The translations under genes were made by a program, and so were the position numbers. From assembly GCA_950295325.1 (NCBI GenBank), contig OX485809.1, positions 36,213,081 to 36,277,080 on the forward strand: a stretch of 64,000 nucleotides of DNA, read 5' to 3'. This document shows positions 11,489-21,816 of the stretch, in pieces. This stretch comes from Polytrichum commune. Lineage: Eukaryota; Streptophyta; Polytrichopsida; Polytrichales; Polytrichaceae. A model generated the notes under the pieces. The model searched no databases. It was not told where the DNA came from and was given only the letters and a program-made list of their open reading frames with translations. The stretch's first letter is position 1; every line of letters begins with the position of its first letter.

Positions 11489-13447
11489 ATGCCGGAAGCA
11501 TGGGAAGAGGATCAGCGGGAACCCATCCCGATTCCGCTGAAAGCCCTCACCCCTGCAATTCCGAGGGAGGATAGAGAGCTGCAAGAGCTCGCGGAGGATC
11601 TCCGGGTCATGGGTTGTGCGGGATTGCTCTCTAAACCTTGGAACCTCAGAGCGGAAGATACCCTTCGTGAGTTTGAGTTCGAGAGAGGCAATCAGTGGTT
11701 AGGCACAAAGAGGAGGGATCCGGATACCTGGAACAGGGTCTACGGGTTTCCCAGCGGGATTGCCGAAGGGTGGGCCGGCCGCCGCGACGGCCTGTTCGCC
11801 AGAAAGTTTAGAGGGGACGCGGATCCAAAGGACGGATTCCACCCTGGGAACTGCCGGAATATTAGGGAGCGGAGAGTGTTAGAGTTTCTCCTGCCCATTC
11901 TCAACCCGGACAAGCCGAAGCGGATTAGCCTCACCATGGCTAATACGTTGTTTAGGGCAATGTCCGGAGTCCGACCGGTGAACTGGGGCCTGATCATCCA
12001 GGAGATAGTCGGACGGGCCCTCCCCCACATCGGCCGGAAACCCTCCTTCCTCTCCCCCTTCATTTTGCACCTCTACCAGCACTTCGACTGCATCTTGGCG
12101 GAGGAGGAGGACCTGCTAACGATAGCGGCGGATGAGGTCGCCTATAAGCTTCTTCCGGAAGCCGGAGACGTCGAGATGGAGACCTCCAGCGACCCCATTC
12201 TTCCGGAAGCACCTCCCTCGTCACCCGGAAGCCCACCGCCAACCGTCTCGAGGCCACTCTCTCCCCCTCCTCCTCACCATCATCCGGAAGCCGGACCCAA
12301 CTGGGAGACCACATGGCGAAATGTGGACCTATCAGCTTGGGACTTTCCGGAAAATCCTTTCAAGCGGATGCAGGAGGGGATGGAGGACCTGCAAACCCAG
12401 TACTTCCGGCTGGAGCACATCGTTCGAGGGGCGAACCAGGCTCTGGACGACTGCGGGCCCAGAAATATTCTTCGAGAGTTGGCAAAGAGGGCGGACCGGA
12501 AGGAGCTGGAGCAGGCAGTGCTCTTCAGCCGGATCCGGGAGTTGGTGGGGCACCCGGCGGAGATCATCAACAAGGCACACCTCTACGACCGGATGATGGA
12601 GTCCGGAGAGGCCGCTTCCGCTAGGCAGATCCTTCCCATCCTCGTGAAGTACTCACGGACGATGAAGGACCTCCTGGCGGAAATCCAGAGGGTGGTTCCA
12701 CCAAGCGGAACACCCCGGCGGGTACTCTATCCGGGTCCACCTGGGTCACCAACCGGAACCCTCTATGAGGTAGTTGGTGAAGTGGCCATGGTGCAGAATC
12801 CGCCGACATCTGCAGGCCCCAGCCAGCAGGGAGGCGGCTCGCAGCGGGCTAGTTCCGGGAGGGTTCCGGAACAAGTCCGTTCTCCCCAGGTGAGGAGGAA
12901 GAGTACCGGGTCGGTCCGATCCGGGAGAGGCGAGTCCCCGGTTCCGCGAAACTCGGATCGATCCCGGACTCCGGATAGGGCTAGGACGCCGATCCGGCAC
13001 CAGACTTCTGATCGGGAGGCAACTCCGAGTAGGGGCAAAGCCCCTATGACCCACGCCTCGCCATTGTCTCTGCAGGACTGCCAAATGGTCAGTCCCTTTC
13101 TTCCGCCACCCTCAAGGGCGGCCTCCAACAGGGATCCGCGGACGGCTTCGATCTCGGGCGGACGGAATCCGGAGCAGGGCACCGGAAGCGATCATTCTCC
13201 GATCCGGAGCCTCCGGATGGGGGCAGTTTCCGGAACCCCAGGGACAGTCTCCGGAACACCAGGGACCGGAACACCGCGGACCGAGATAGCAGCGGATTCG
13301 GAGGACAAGGTTGCCCCGTCTCCGAACATGAGAAGGATGCTCACGCGGCTGCAGAAGGCATCGCCGGGAGGGGGCTCATCCGCCGTCAGCGGGTTAGGCA
13401 GTCACTCAAAGGAGGGATCGGCTCCGAAGAAGCACCTCTCTTCTTAG
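11489..13447 (+). CDS. Gag-like / plant transposon-protein ORF, 652 aa
   Basis: This is one uninterrupted ORF occupying half of the inserted element. Residues about 1-240 form a mostly folded region with a helical core (RRVLEFLLPILNPDKPKRI, then LFRAMSGVRPVNWGLIIQEI). That core recalls the plant transposon-protein/gag domain of PF20167 type; this is resemblance by eye, not a search result. Residues 225-270 are proline/serine-rich. Residues 285-400 are charged and helical (coiled-coil-like, ELAKRADRKELEQAVLF). Residues 430-560 are basic and Ser/Arg/Pro-rich (DRSRTPDRARTPIRHQ), suited to nucleic-acid binding. There is no CCHC zinc knuckle and no catalytic domain. A particle-forming or RNA-binding structural role is an inference. 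Lack of stops suggests recent insertion or recent selection. Confidence 0.7.
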   Translation: MPEAWEEDQREPIPIPLKALTPAIPREDRELQELAEDLRVMGCAGLLSKPWNLRAEDTLREFEFERGNQWLGTKRRDPDTWNRVYGFPSGIAEGWAGRRDGLFARKFRGDADPKDGFHPGNCRNIRERRVLEFLLPILNPDKPKRISLTMANTLFRAMSGVRPVNWGLIIQEIVGRALPHIGRKPSFLSPFILHLYQHFDCILAEEEDLLTIAADEVAYKLLPEAGDVEMETSSDPILPEAPPSSPGSPPPTVSRPLSPPPPHHHPEAGPNWETTWRNVDLSAWDFPENPFKRMQEGMEDLQTQYFRLEHIVRGANQALDDCGPRNILRELAKRADRKELEQAVLFSRIRELVGHPAEIINKAHLYDRMMESGEAASARQILPILVKYSRTMKDLLAEIQRVVPPSGTPRRVLYPGPPGSPTGTLYEVVGEVAMVQNPPTSAGPSQQGGGSQRASSGRVPEQVRSPQVRRKSTGSVRSGRGESPVPRNSDRSRTPDRARTPIRHQTSDREATPSRGKAPMTHASPLSLQDCQMVSPFLPPPSRAASNRDPRTASISGGRNPEQGTGSDHSPIRSLRMGAVSGTPGTVSGTPGTGTPRTEIAADSEDKVAPSPNMRRMLTRLQKASPGGGSSAVSGLGSHSKEGSAPKKHLSS

Positions 13448-14829
13448 TAGAGGAGAATAACTAGTTTAGTTAGACAGAATAGAGGTAGGCAGGTAGGACT
13501 TAGGAGTTTTTGAAGATGAGTAATAAAATTTTCCCTTGGGAGTGTCAGCGGAAAACCTGGATCTTGATCCGGGAAATCCGGGAGACCGGGTGTAGTTAGG
13601 GTTTTCCTTAGCGGCGGCCGCTTGGGCCGCCGCCCTCAGTTTAGGGATTTTGAGCCTCTACTTAAGGCTGAATAAGGAGCTTGAGAAGGGTTCCTTCTCC
13701 ATTGTTGTATTGTGATTACTCCTACTCTGAATAGATGCCTTTGCTTCTCACTCCTTGACTTCTCTTTATTGATGTTTGTGTGAATGATCCGGAGATTGTT
13801 AGCGGAAGAGAGAGAGAGAGCATGAGGGATAGGAGTTCCGGATAGGACATGAGAGAAGAGACCCGGATCAGATCCGGTTATTGCCTTGTAGATCCTCTCT
13901 GAGTGTAGTGGGAGGGAAACCTCACTAATCCGGTGGGTTGGGTAACGTCTAGGTGGGATAGCCGCTGGGAAGATTGGGTGAGATCCGGAAGGGATCCGGA
14001 CTTACGCCAATCTGATCTTCTGAAGAGGTCCCACCGCCCTTAGACGGACCTATCCGGATGGTGGTACGGATCGCCCAGTTAGCTCAGATTGAGTAGAATC
14101 CAAGGTAGAGGTAGCCGGACAGATCCGTCGGAAGGAGAAGGGAAGGTCCGGATTAGTAAGGATTCCGGGTTGGAGGCCACCTCCGGAGTGAAGTAGGAAG
14201 AGATCCTTATTGTTCCAGATGTCCGGGTAACATCTCGGTGAGACAGTCGTGGGAGATTAGGTAAAGGTCCGGAAGGGATCCGGACTTTACTGACCTTCCA
14301 AAGAGGTAGCCTCACTGGTGGACGGGACAATCCGGAAAGTGGTACGGGTCACCCACTCATCCCGTCGAGTCAGATCTCCGGTCGGAATCCGGACTCCTTT
14401 GGTCACTATGGTCCCAAGAAACAATCCGGATCTCTCTGCGTGACCTGCCAGGACGGACCTGATCAATCCGGATTGGTTGTGAGGGAGTTTCCGGATTCTA
14501 ATCTTATCAATGACGTCTTCACCGGAAGAAACCACCTATTCTAGAGAATAGGCGTAGAGGGATGAGTAAGCATTATAATTAGAACCTAGAGGTACAATCC
14601 GGAAAGGCACACTCCGAAAAAATGCTAAGAGTGTCCCCAAAAACCAAAAGTCCGGAAACTAGGGTTTCCGGAAATTTGGCTAAGGAAGAGGAAATAAGCA
14701 GGTACGGAGAGTTCTAGACCTCCTACACTTCACAGAATCCCTGGACGATACTAGGGTCATCCGGACAAAACCGGATTAGGCACTTAAAACATGCCAATCC
14801 GGATATTTTGGTGTTCGCGTGTTCCTACA
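13448..14829 (+). repeat. CCGG-rich 3' region of the element with a 284-bp tandem duplication
   Basis: By hand count about 28 CCGG tetranucleotides, mostly TCCGGA, lie in the 1.05 kb from 13790 to 14805, against about 4 expected by chance. Two diverged tandem units are visible: ATCCGGAAGGGATCCGGACT near 13983 and its near copy near 14267, 284 bp apart, with similar flanks (GTAAC.TCT.GGTG.GA and GTGGTACGG.TC.CCCA). No ORF of note lies here. It may be a cis-acting RNA or DNA region. Confidence 0.6.
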
Positions 14830-15213
14830 GGGGCGGTAGAGCTGCCATGGGGAGGGGGCGGGAATCCAATCCCTGAGACATAAGGCATGAAGGAATGTGG
14901 GTACATAAACGGCATTCCATTTGGCACGTGTGGGAATCCTTGGAAGAATGGTGGTGGTGCCATGGCATGCCGTTGTGTGGTGAACTCAACGCTTGGCGCA
15001 GGAGGGAATCCGCTCGATGTGCCTACATGTTTGGGCGGACTCACGTCTCGCATTGTGCCCTGGGAGTCCATGCAAGGCAATCCCGGGAAAACAAAATGAT
15101 AATATGATAGCACGGATACTTGCAGTGATGTGAAAAATTAGAGAATAACTCAGATATACCTGGTTGAAAGTTAAAGACTTCAGGAAAACCACCCATTGTT
15201 GAAGATGAGGCAA

Positions 15214-16205
15214 TGACTGGGGAGATTTTTGAGCATCACCGGTTGCGAGCCTACTGTTTGCAAGTCCAACCGGTTACATGTTGACATCCTCCGGTTTCCC
15301 TCTATTAAATTGGGGTATATTCTATGAATTCCTCTAAAATGATCGGAAATTTTCCAGCCGTCCTCAACTTCAAATGGTGATTTCTCAAACTAAACCGGTT
15401 CATCTGTAAGTAACTGCCGAGGAGGAACCTACAGAATGCCCCTCGGATTTAATCAATGACAATTCTCAGCAACGTGAATGCTTTTGTTGTTGTTTAGAGT
15501 GTCAACTCTTCATTTCAAGTTCAGTATACACATGATGCAAATTTCTTTTCATCTTCATTTGCACACTGTTCTAAGAATAACAGGTCAAGATGTTGGTAAC
15601 ATGATCAATATCCGCCAAAAACTTCCAGGCAGCACACTGTTTTTAGGGCTTTTATGTTGAGATGTCTAGGCATAATTAGTTGAGATCCCAGTGTATTCAA
15701 GTCCAACAGGTTACATCTTGTTGACATCTTTTGGTTTTTCTTCAAAAAAATTAGGTATACTCTCCAAATTCCTTTCAGATGATTGGTAATTTTTCTGAAG
15801 TTGTCAACTTCAACCGGTCATCTCTCAAACTCAATTGGTTCATCTGTGTTTCAAGCAGTTGATTCTCCCCCCGTTTATTGATCCTTCTCTCCAAAAATCT
15901 TGTGGGAACTTTTTAGAGAAAACTTCAAAACTTCAAAAATGTTGGTCTTGAAGTCAGTGATATCCTGAATTAAAGCAGGAATGCTGCATCTGACAATGTC
16001 CCTTTCAGACTGAGCTGGAGTGCTTACATGAATTGAAGTGTTGAAAGATACATTGAATGTTCACAGGTGAGTGTCCTAATTTCCAAAGTTGGCACACATT
16101 CCTCTTGGTGGCAGTGTTCGGGGAGATTTTTGGGCATAAGCGGTTGAAATCCTAGTATTTACAAGTCCAACCTGTTACATGTTCACATCCTCAGGTTTTC
16201 CTTTG
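15214..16205 (+). repeat. Three partial CCGGTT-family MITE copies
   Basis: Copies at 15214-15420, 15661-15870 and 16115-16205 share the order GGGGAGATTTTT, CAAGTCCAACCGGTTACATG, ACATCCTCCGGTTT and, where complete, TCAACTTCAA with TTCATCTGT. The second is the most degraded and the third is cut after about 90 bp. Confidence 0.65.
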
Positions 16206-16319
16206 TTCACATCCTCATGTGGCGGTGGATTTTTTAGCCACCTCGATCCCGGAGTTAACACAAGACAAAGAAGGAAAACATTAAAAAAAAAAAAACGCTC
16301 AAGCGTCGCCTTCTTGCTC

Positions 16320-16370
16320 TTCGTCGTGGTCATCCTGCTCATCGTCGAAGAGCAGGATGACCACGACGAA
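16320..16370. repeat. Perfect 21-bp inverted repeat (hairpin) in a GAC/GAA-rich tract
   Basis: Arm 16320-16340 (TTCGTCGTGGTCATCCTGCT plus C) is exactly complementary to 16350-16370, with a 9-nt loop. It sits in a low-complexity stretch (16295-16450) of repeated CACGACGAA and GAGCAGGA words that gives long open frames on both strands. Confidence 0.8.
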
Positions 16371-16499
16371 TAGCAGGATGGCGACCACGACGACCACGAC
16401 AATGAGCAGGAGGATAACCACGACGAAGAGCAGGAGGATGGCGATGGCGACAGGAGCCAGGAGCGACGCGAGGGCGGAGGGAGGCGAGTCGGGGCAGGT

Positions 16500-19200
16500 G
16501 GGCCTCATGCCGAGGTGGCACCGGCTGCCTGCACTACCAGGTGGTTTCCCCTGGTAGGCGGGCAGTGCCGGCGGTACCTGCCACGCGGGACTGCCAGGCT
16601 GGTGCCGCTCGGCAGTGTGGTTGCTAGGCCCCGAGAGCGACGAATGGGCAGGCCCAGGTCAAGCTGCCTGCCCCTGGTATGGTTGCGCCCTAAGCTTAGC
16701 GGCCGGTTTCGCTAGTGAGGTGGCATCGGGGATAATGTGTGGGCCCCACAAGTGGCTATTTTTCACTCCTATTGGTCGGTTTAGTGTAAAAACTTGGGGG
16801 GCATGACGTGTGAGATCACATTCTCCGTGGGTTGTGGTAACCCCGCATTAATAGTTAAGACTATTTGACCTGCAAGTCAAACCCATTGCACTAATCTTAA
16901 GAAGTGATATTTTCTATTGGTCCATACATAAGTTAGCGCATCTATCACAAGATAGGCAATAAGTCATAGCATGTACCAAGGGGATTCTTGAACAAGCCAC
17001 ATAGGCCAATGGATTCCAGATCACGTTAGCAATATTATTATTATTTTCTTTTTCATTTTTCATTTTTCATTTTTCTATACAACCCATCTCCAATTACTCT
17101 AAAAAAATTAAATGTATGAGGCAAATGAGTTATTTTTGGATGTCTTATTATGTTTCATTGCAATTAATGTGGACCATGGCATTTCTACATTTTGTTTTTG
17201 TTTTTTTTTTACCAAGAGTTGAATCTTTGACTCCGGAGGCGACAAATACATGTTGGTTGCACTAAATATATGATGTACTGTGGCATTAAAACATGGGGGA
17301 TGGGGGTTGATTCCTTGGGGAGGGTTGTACATCATGGCAATTGATGGGCATCATTGTAGGGGGGGCATTTTGATGGCCCGGACTAAATAAATGGATCATT
17401 CAATTACCTAATTATATTTTGTTGTGTTTAGGGTCCATTTAATTACTTACAACTTGGGAAGGTAGATAATTTTTAGCCCTTACTTTATTATGATAAACTA
17501 AAGTAGATTGGAAGAATGGAATCCAGAGACTAAAGACAAGTAAATTACTCAATTCTAGTGCAAGACTAAGTTATTAAGGAATGACAACATAAAACATTGA
17601 GTTTCAAATGGCAATTGCTTTTGTGTCAACGACCAAAAATCCTGAGCTTCAATATCTTAGGTTTCAAAAAATGTTGCCATTACACATTCAACGGCACAAA
17701 CAACACACAAATGCTTCATTATCAACATGAAGATGATTTATCTTACACAATATTTTATATCTAAAAAACCAAATTGGATGTTTTATGGAGGACCTTATGT
17801 TAGTTCTAGTCCAATATGGCATATTATCTCCATTATATAGTATCTCTATAAGATTTAGGATTTTTGGTATAAATAATAAAGTACACCATATCTTAGGTTG
17901 CACCAATCCAACTAAAATTTTCTAAGTCACCCTCCATGCATTCAAATTGGTGTTCTATGATACTAAAGTGGTCTTTTGTAACTTGTCATATAGCATCCCA
18001 AATGTCATATGACGCCCTCTCTAGTTGCCATCCACTAATCCCAAGCTCATTAGTGTGTATTGATGATGCATAATGTGGGCTGCACAAAATTAAATGTTAA
18101 GAGTACTCTCTCTCTCCCCTTGTCAAAGCCACGAGCTCACATGTGAACCCATAGAATGTTTACTAAGCACGACAACAATACTTAATCTTTAATTGTCCCC
18201 CCCCCCCTTCTTCTGACTAGCAATTGCAGAGTTGAATGTGATACGTGGGCTAGATAAAACCAACCTACCCAAAAAATAAAAAAATAAAAAAAAGAATCCA
18301 TTCAATTTGAAATGTAGATTTGCAGTGAGATACGTGCCATGTCATTGTTGGTTCAAGAAGCTAGGGAATGGATAATCAGATAGATATAAGGTAGAAATAC
18401 CATAAGCGGTTAACCACCCTCTAGCCATGCACTAGATCGCCGTCATAATGGTGAAGTGTCATTTCTAAAACGGATCATGGCTCGGCGGCAACTTCAATGC
18501 TTGGACACTTAGTGTAGCCAATGAGAGTCAAGTGTTAATGTACTCATGAGGTAACCGATTTAGGCGATGTTTTGTATGGAAATGCGGATTACCGTGTTGG
18601 GTGTAGGAAGAATCTACTGAACGAGTAGGGGGTTTGATAACTTTTCACTTTGAAAATTTGTAGCATTTTTTGTACGAGACAGAAAAATATAAAACAACTT
18701 GCATTCTTCATGAATCCTTCTCGCCTATCTTGGAAAATTATCTCATGATTGTCAGACCATATCTTCAATGCAAATCACCTTATTTTCACGGGTTATGGTA
18801 TTTCTACCTTAAATGCCAACTCCCAAAGGAACAAGTGTGAACGAGGAGCTTCTTCATTGGCAGACAACTTGAGATTCTCAAGTTGCCAAAGCTCGTGTGG
18901 CACTTGAGATAGATAATTGGGCATTGTGTTCGATAGCATGCAGATAGAGGCACATTTTGTTTCCACTTGTTTTGAATGTAACAACAACACACTTTATGGA
19001 ATCCAGTGTGGATAAATAAGAGAAAGAAGCTAGCATGTGAGTTTCATTCAAACATTAGCCATATCTTAAGTCAACTCCTGATGAGAAATAAAGCACCCAT
19101 TGAATGCTGAGACTTATTCACACTAATACTGAAGCTACAGCCTAGCATGTATCCATCCTCTATGGATTTAACAGAAGAAAAATTGAGAGACTTTTACATT
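16500..19200. other. Interval without a recognisable gene
   Basis: The interval holds a GC-rich segment (16500-16760) with GCCTGC/GGCAGG inverted words, then AT-rich DNA with a poly-C run at about 18199-18208 and A-rich runs. No frame resembles a known protein. Confidence 0.45.
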
Positions 19201-19201
19201 T

Positions 19202-19640
19202 TATTGGCTCTGTCTGTAGGACAGAGACTATGCATCAACTTCTTCGTTTCAAGAGCAAATTTCCTAACCACTTTGTGTTCACACTTGGACGTTTCTTGTT
19301 CTTGTTATTTTTGGTATATATATACAAGTGCTCCCTAAAATGCATAATATACCAAACATATATATACACAAGTGCTCCCTAAAATGCATTGAAAGAAATC
19401 TAGTTAACTATGGTTATTTCAGCAGTTCTTGATTATTTATTTTTAAAAATTCGGGTGATAAATGAGTAGCTTCAATCCTTGACCCGTATTTGAAAAGAAG
19501 GTGCACAAAATCCAAGAGAGGTTTGGTATAGTGAATAGCCATGGACTGGCATGAGCAAAGTAATCAACTACAATTGTAGTCTTTCATAGCAAAGGCAGAG
19601 CCTCACGGTTCTACCGTTTTCTTGTTTATAAAGAAAAAAC
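19202..19640 (+). repeat. Dispersed repeat, copy A
   Basis: It is collinear with 44522-45357: GGCTCTGTCTGTAGGACAGA, TTTCAAGAGCAAATTTCCTA, CAAGTGCTCCCTAAAATG, GGTGATAAATGAGTAGCTT, then GGTTCTACCGTTTTCTTGTT. Its ends carry GGCTCTGTC and GGCAGAGCC, possible short inverted repeats. CAAGTGCTCCCTAAAATGCAT is locally duplicated (near 19326 and 19372). It provides the empty site for the MITE in copy B. Confidence 0.75.
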
Positions 19641-20100
19641 ATGAAAGATTGATGCTTCACATTATAATGATATTGACTTCAATGAACCTAATATACTAGG
19701 ACTTGGTTGGGATGCATGATGTACCTAAATTAAAATATTTGATGTCGGATTATGCAAGAAAGAAAAACTAATCATATCTTGTTGTATTTAGCATGTGAGC
19801 AGATGGTGATTGGAGTCGTATAACTTCAAAGAAAGAATTGGGTCAGACAACCCAATAAAGAATGATGCACAAGGGCTAGACAACTCATGAAGCAATTGTG
19901 CAGGGGAGGTAGACAACTCCTAATCAAAGATTTTTGTGTTGGAGTCAGACAACTCCAACTGAGAGTTAGACACCTCTTTTTGGAAGATCTTTGTGTTGGA
20001 GTTAGACAAATCCAACTAGAAGATATGTTTTGGAGTTAGACAACTACTAGCATGTGGATGCAATTCATTGGAGCTAGACAACTCTCAATGAATAAATATA

Positions 20101-20265
20101 GTTGGAATTAGACAATTCCAACTAGAAGAATGGATGAATGCATCAAGTTGGAATTAGATGGTTTTAACTAGAAGAACAGGTGAATGCATCAAGTTGCGAT
20201 TGGATAATTCCAAATAAAGTAATAGATGAATGCATCAAGGTGGAATTAGATAGTTCCAACTGGTG
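20101..20265 (+). repeat. 46-bp tandem repeat of short hairpins
   Basis: Units start at 20101, 20147, 20193 and 20239, exactly 46 bp apart. Each contains a short palindrome of the form GTTGGAATT-AGAC-AATTCCAAC followed by AGAAGAA..G.TGAATGCATCAA. Looser relatives of the TTAGACAACTCCAAC word extend left to about 19850. Confidence 0.8.
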
Positions 20266-20844
20266 AATTGTGACTAAGTCAAGAGATAGAAGATATATGG
20301 TAGAACAAAAAACAATTCTATAAATAAGGTGTGTTTACTATATGAAAAATAGAAAGTAAAAGTAGTGTTTTGGCATACAAAAGAGCTTGGAGGAGGAGAG
20401 AGGATCTTTTTGTCTTTCCTATGGTCGGGGGGTTTGAGCTCATAGCAATCACAATATTATGATCAAGTTATAATTTTTTTTATAATGTGCAAAGTTTGAA
20501 AGCTCTCAACATTGGTGTCTCATGTGCATTCATGCTCGTGCTATTCTTGCGTAGAAGAGGAACGTGACAAGATGAAATTGTGACTGATGGTGGCGTACTT
20601 AGGGTGGGTTGGGTTTCAAGGGCCACATGGTGAAATGCACAAGAAAATTCCCATGAGTCTTCAAACAATCTTCTACAATTTAACAATACATGAGCCCTAC
20701 ATACATTATATTCTACATAAGCTTAGAGTGTGCCCACCAAGCTAGGCAAATTGTTCTCCGTACCATCAATTATTTGAGCTTTACATAATAAAGCAACATC
20801 CATAACATTGTTGAGCTACATGGTGGTATTCCATTCTACATTTA

Positions 20845-21010
20845 GCAAATGACATGGGCCTCCACTATCTTACCCTCATGGGAAGAAACTTAGAAAACAA
20901 GAAGAAACTAATGCCGGTATGAGTAGTAGGAATATTGTGAATAGTGTCGGTATTTCCAATGATAGTGTTGCTATGAATAGTGTTTTTATGGAATAATACT
21001 AGCATGAACA
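20845..21010 (+). repeat. Dispersed repeat related to 24813-25020
   Basis: Both copies share ACATGGGCCTCCAC.ATCTTACC, then GAATAGTGTT and GATGAACAATG... blocks in the same order. No coding potential was seen. Confidence 0.5.
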
Positions 21011-21191
21011 ATGTTTCTTGCAAATATTCTAAGGATGAACATTAATTCCCACGCATAGTGCATGAACTTAAGTAACTCCATCCATTTTTTCAAATGTAGC
21101 ATGAATGTATGAATAGTAGTAGAATATTCCACTATATTCCGGACCTTTGTGGAATATAATTGACATATTCCAAGGTCATGGAACCAACCTA

Positions 21192-21816
21192 CAGTAATCT
21201 CCCGCTTAAGTACGCACTTTGAACCTAAGCCGTTGGTGCGCACTTAGTTGGTAGGTGCATACTTTACTCATATTGCTTTCTAGACCCTTTGATTCGATTA
21301 ATCGCAACGGGAAATGGATGAAACATGAGGAAACCCGCTCGACCGAAGCCCAACAATGTGAAATCATTGCAAAGTTGAGCAAATTGAACGTGCCAAGCAA
21401 GCGAGCACTGGGGCAGGAGTATGAAGGCATTGAAGGCACCATCTGGAAAGTTTGGGACAATCGGGAGAACCATTGCAACGAAATCCAACTTATCGAGACA
21501 TTTGTTGAATCTAAAAGTGCTACCGACTTCAAAGGCTTTGAAGCTCTACACAACAATGTCCTCAACATTGACGACCAATTCCTTTGCTCTAATGTTCAAA
21601 TGGAAGCTGAACAAATGTATGATGAACTGTGACGATCAATTGAGACGTTTCAATGAAACATTAACAAACTAACATTGAATTTCAATTGTAAAAAATTCAT
21701 GCATTCGTGGCAAATGACTATGCATGACATGTTCAAACAATAAAATATGAACCGTGTTTTTTATCAAAAAAAATTGCCCACTTAATCAGGATACGTATTT
21801 AAGCGGGAGATTACTA
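21192..21816 (+). mobile_element. Pogo-like (Tc1/mariner) element, internally deleted
   Basis: The termini are CAGTAATCTCCCGCTTAAGT and, read from the right, TAGTAATCTCCCGCTTAAAT. The flanks are TA at 21190-21191 and TA at 21817-21818. CAGTA-type ends with a TA duplication are typical of plant pogo/Lemi-Emigrant elements. The plus-strand frame from about 21330 to 21480 reads CEIIAKLSKLNVPSKRAL... EGTIWKVWDNREN, a CENP-B/psq-type helix-turn-helix. The rest of the transposase is missing and a frame change follows, so the 625-bp element is non-autonomous. The last base of the right terminus differs (A for G). Confidence 0.75.

Larger units (their letters stand above)
10876..14829 (+). mobile_element. 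3,954-bp retroelement-like insertion in Harbinger ORF1
   Basis: Boundaries come from the interrupted ORF1 exon. GGGGC is present at 10871-10875 and again at 14830-14834, a 5-bp target duplication. The element starts TGTGGGAGTCC and ends GTGTTCCTACA, the TG...CA ends and 5-bp duplication expected of integrase-mentioned LTR-retrotransposon insertion. It carries a TATA-like ATATTTAAG near 11245, one long plus-strand ORF (11489-13447) and about 1.4 kb of non-coding 3' sequence. I looked for long terminal repeats, comparing 10876-11480 with 13450-14829, and saw none. No reverse transcriptase, integrase or protease is present. It is therefore either a non-autonomous gag-only element with very short or degraded LTRs, or an unfamiliar class. 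Confidence 0.78.
9164..15205 (-). pseudogene. PIF/Harbinger ORF1 (Myb/SANT-trihelix partner protein), disrupted
   Basis: This is the accessory DNA-binding protein of the same Harbinger element. Exon 3 (9164-9648) begins VDNWSRLHTKLISLCPDF and continues EACRKKWSAIYNDYKEDK, a trihelix/Myb-SANT pattern. It joins exon 2 (10632-10870s, WKDHWVIQLITIRGEM) across a GT-AG intron at 9649-10631 with phase preserved (KQ-G-VDNW). A proline-rich 5' exon lies at 14830-15113 (GFPHVPNGMPFMYPHSF). There are two lesions. One is an in-frame TAG at about 9501-9503, after NAKSSS, with the frame resuming as RSEKCRWYQLVDEFMYD. The other is a 3,954-bp insertion inside the exon at 10876-14829; removing it and one GGGGC copy makes the frame continuous (SSTAPIDLSEG). 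Splicing upstream of 15113 is uncertain; a possible first exon with ATG lies near 15205. The gene is dead as drawn although the neighbouring transposase is open. Confidence 0.82.

Noticed and set aside
12060-13274. Several 60-154-codon frames opposite or out of frame with the 652-codon ORF
   Set aside because: They are shadows of the high-GC main frame, whose domain structure and length are far better supported.
14060-14095. tRNA-like start CGCCCAGTTAGCTCAG
   Set aside because: It resembles a tRNA A-box region but has no T-arm at the right distance and no acceptor pairing.
10876-14829. Long terminal repeats of the inserted element
   Set aside because: I compared the first 600 and last 1,380 bases by eye and found no shared block beyond the short TGT(G/A)GGA inverted ends.
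7400-16810. Terminal inverted repeats of the Harbinger element
   Set aside because: ACTTGGGGG words occur near 7403 and 16789 but in direct, not inverted, orientation; no convincing TTA-flanked pair was found.
18199-18208. Poly-C runs here and at 25590, 31170, 32297 and 45654 as a common signal
   Set aside because: Simple mononucleotide tracts; lengths may be unreliable in assembly and no shared flanking sequence was seen.
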